A stretch of 5,283 nucleotides of DNA from DASVDK01 sp036562265 [NCBI: Thermodesulfobacteriota bacterium] (GTDB taxonomy: Bacteria > DASVDK01): the NCBI GenBank assembly GCA_036562265.1, contig DATCKS010000618.1:1-5283 (forward strand), written 5' to 3'. Positions within the stretch are counted from its first letter, which is position 1. The number at the start of each line of letters is the position of its first letter. Below the pieces are notes generated by a model, which saw nothing but the letters and a program-made list of their open reading frames with translations, ran no database searches and was not told the origin of the DNA. Both the position numbers and the translations under genes were made by a program. Shown here piece after piece: positions 5,181-5,283 of the stretch.

Positions 5181-5239
5181 CCTGTACAACATATACCAGA
5201 TAACATGACTTAATCAAACGCACGTACGTTCCTGTACAG
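5181..5239. promoter_or_regulatory. Putative operator: paired CCTGTACA boxes 50 bp apart plus a central GTAC palindrome
   Basis: CCTGTACAAC (5181-5190) and CCTGTACAGC (5231-5240) match at 9 of 10 bases and start exactly 50 bp apart. The second contains the palindrome CTGTACAG (5232-5239). A third palindrome, ACGTACGT, lies at 5222-5229. The three GTAC cores start at 5184, 5224 and 5234, all separated by multiples of 10 bp, so they lie on nearly the same helix face. One box overlaps the predicted transcription start and the others lie upstream of the -35 of the regulator promoter, a usual layout for repression or looping. The protein that binds is inferred to be the RpiR regulator. Confidence 0.45.
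5190..5217 (-). promoter_or_regulatory. Candidate promoter of the regulator-amidotransferase operon
   Basis: On the minus strand TTGATT (plus positions 5212-5217) is followed by a 16-bp spacer and TATATG (5190-5195), preceded by TGG to form an extended -10. It sits in the only AT-rich stretch of the window. Transcription would begin near 5183, giving a leader of roughly 80 bases before the GTG start at 5100. Confidence 0.5.
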
Positions 5240-5242
5240 CCA

Positions 5243-5268
5243 GGCTCCGGGCGCCCGGCCGGGGAGCC
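5243..5268. repeat. Nested GC-rich inverted repeat near the right edge
   Basis: GGCTCC (5243-5248) pairs with GGAGCC (5263-5268), and a 12-bp perfect palindrome CCGGGCGCCCGG (5247-5258) overlaps the left arm. The outer and inner stems are mutually exclusive over 5247-5248. No T run follows on either strand, so it is not a typical terminator. It may be part of the control region of the gene beyond the edge. Confidence 0.3.
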
Positions 5269-5283
5269 CTGGCCGTCGGGGGA

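Noticed and set aside
4180-5208. Plus-strand open frame of 342 codons
   Set aside because: It mirrors the whole RpiR-type regulator. No domain pattern is visible in this translation.
5243-5268. Inverted repeat as an intrinsic terminator
   Set aside because: No T run follows the stem on either strand; GC palindromes are expected by chance at this composition.

Overview
The window is GC-rich DNA (about 70% by eye) from a free-living bacterium. It holds eight densely packed protein genes and no RNA gene, CRISPR array or recognisable mobile element. The lineage is uncertain. The ChaB-type gene and the 180-residue gene (called an ATPase in many actinobacterial annotations without visible support) resemble actinobacterial proteins. 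The secreted Yx(F/W/Y)xxD protein, the RpiR-type regulator and the MsrB would fit equally well in Pseudomonadota or another high-GC soil phylum.

Layout from left to right. (1) 1-684, minus: N-terminal half of a TTC38-family tetratricopeptide protein, running off the left edge. (2) 811-1209, minus: zinc-binding methionine-R-sulfoxide reductase MsrB, with a strong hairpin touching its ribosome binding site. (3) 1390-1632, plus: small protein with two predicted membrane segments. (4) 1644-2186, minus, tail to tail with (3): protein with a four-glycine zipper and a very acidic tail. (5) 2342-2728, plus, divergent from (4): ChaB-domain protein with a long basic tail. (6) 2862-3338, minus: exported COG4315-type protein. 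(7) 3410-4162, minus: stand-alone class I glutamine amidotransferase. (8) 4186-5100, minus: RpiR/MurR-type regulator with helix-turn-helix and SIS domains.

Genes 8 and 7 (23 bp apart) form a likely operon, possibly continuing into gene 6 after a 71-bp gap with its own strong ribosome binding site. Its promoter probably lies in the striking AT-rich island at about 5150-5220 (25 of 70 bases at 5151-5220 are G or C). There a candidate promoter is flanked by two copies of a CCTGTACARC box exactly 50 bp apart, which are good candidates for the regulator's own operator. A second candidate promoter there points right, toward a gene outside the window.

The central genes suggest stress and envelope housekeeping: methionine repair, a ChaB protein, a glycine-zipper protein and an exported protein. 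No gene-level evidence links them into one pathway. I see no clear previously undescribed system. The best leads are the RpiR-amidotransferase operon with its putative operator, the divergent pair of oppositely charged proteins, and the MsrB with no visible resolving cysteine.
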